DNA from: Phycisphaerae bacterium
Lineage (GTDB): Bacteria > Planctomycetota > Phycisphaerae > Phycisphaerales > SM1A02
DNA length: 15,105 bases
Assembly (NCBI GenBank): GCA_002690755.1
Contig: NZFT01000062.1
Coordinates: forward strand, 9,978 to 25,082
Direction: 5' to 3'
Shown here: positions 14,967 through 15,105 of the stretch, piece by piece
Numbering within the stretch: position 1 is the stretch's first letter
Layout: the number at the start of each line of letters is the position of its first letter
Position numbers and translations under genes: made by a program
The notes under the pieces: generated by a model
What the model saw: the letters and a program-made list of their open reading frames with translations, nothing else
What the model was told of the DNA's origin: nothing
Database searches by the model: none

Positions 14967-15105
14967 CCTCGGAGCAGCTCGAAGAGTCGTTTCCGAACGT
15001 CTTGTGCATCGGCCTGTCCGCCTGACGCCTTCATCACCGCGCCGACGAGGCGCCCGATCGCGGCATCCTTGCCGTTGCGAACGTCTTCGGCGGCCTGCGG
15101 CTGGG
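14963..15105 (-). CDS. gatB: Aspartyl/glutamyl-tRNA amidotransferase subunit B, C-terminal part
   Basis: The frame reaches the window edge and encodes the last 46 residues of GatB, including [20 protein letters not shown] and ending RLFELLRG. This is the GatB/YqeY tail domain that binds the tRNA; the family consensus has GK.KA.GFLVGQVMK.TGG.A.P at this place. With GatA and GatC, GatB converts misacylated Glu-tRNA(Gln) or Asp-tRNA(Asn) to the correct amidated form in organisms that lack GlnRS or AsnRS. The TGA stop (14965-14963) lies inside a diverged copy of a nine-base tandem repeat. The fragment is short, but the match is specific; a stand-alone YqeY protein is the main alternative. Confidence 0.85.
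   Translation of the reverse strand, partial: QPQAAEDVRNGKDAAIGRLVGAVMKASGGQADAQDVRKRLFELLRG

Noticed and set aside
14815..15009. Small Ser-Asp repeat protein encoded across the hexanucleotide repeat
   Set aside because: It overlaps the 3' end of gatB in another frame and the start of hpt. The dipeptide run is a direct product of the tandem repeat, and no ribosome binding site is present.
1..15105. Defence island, prophage, insertion sequence or biosynthetic cluster
   Set aside because: No integrase, transposase, terminal repeats, CRISPR array or cluster of unknown genes is visible. The genes are mostly core functions with uniform base composition.

Overview
The window is a gene-dense, GC-rich stretch of bacterial chromosome made up mostly of housekeeping genes. 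It most resembles a planctomycete, probably of the Phycisphaerae type. The best clue is a secreted subtilisin-like protease that ends in two dockerin-like calcium-binding repeats of the GDLDxDGxVDxxDxxxxLxxWG type, an exported-protein signature I associate with that group. The other genes fit a free-living aerobe: a caa3-type oxidase subunit with a fused cytochrome c domain, a GatB amidotransferase subunit, a DUF151/BFN protein next to TruD, and a polyferredoxin with a TPR tail. I see no mobile element, CRISPR array, tRNA, rRNA or sign of recent transfer. This is an identification by sequence feel, not a database match.

Left block (positions 1-5755, all minus strand). Read in the transcription direction, it runs secreted S8 protease, NfsA-type nitroreductase, BFN-domain protein, tRNA pseudouridine synthase TruD, cytochrome c oxidase subunit II (coxB), then the first 20 codons of what is probably oxidase subunit I. 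The BFN protein and truD overlap by four bases (GTGA) and are almost certainly co-transcribed. coxB starts after a gap of about 150 bases that may hold its own promoter.

Middle block (5756-9468, plus strand). A 378-base divergent intergenic region contains an AT-rich core with two small hairpins ahead of metK. metK (S-adenosylmethionine synthetase) is followed after four bases by an RsmB-type SAM-dependent rRNA cytosine methyltransferase, then by a PTS EIIA (PtsN-like) domain protein. The SAM maker and a SAM user are thus directly linked.

Right block (9469-15105). A membrane polyferredoxin with a C-terminal TPR region (minus strand) converges on the EIIA gene and diverges from a zinc-finger-less DnaJ-family protein (plus strand). 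The J-protein is followed by a multi-pass membrane protein of unknown function, whose stop codon abuts the stop codon of a convergent PH-domain membrane protein. That gene overlaps hpt (hypoxanthine/guanine phosphoribosyltransferase) by another GTGA. Upstream of hpt, the 105-base gap to the end of gatB is largely filled by two different short tandem repeats.

I found no obviously new multi-gene system. The points most worth checking are the metK leader, the polyferredoxin-TPR fusion, the tandem repeats between gatB and hpt, and a possible leaderless start for the J-protein.
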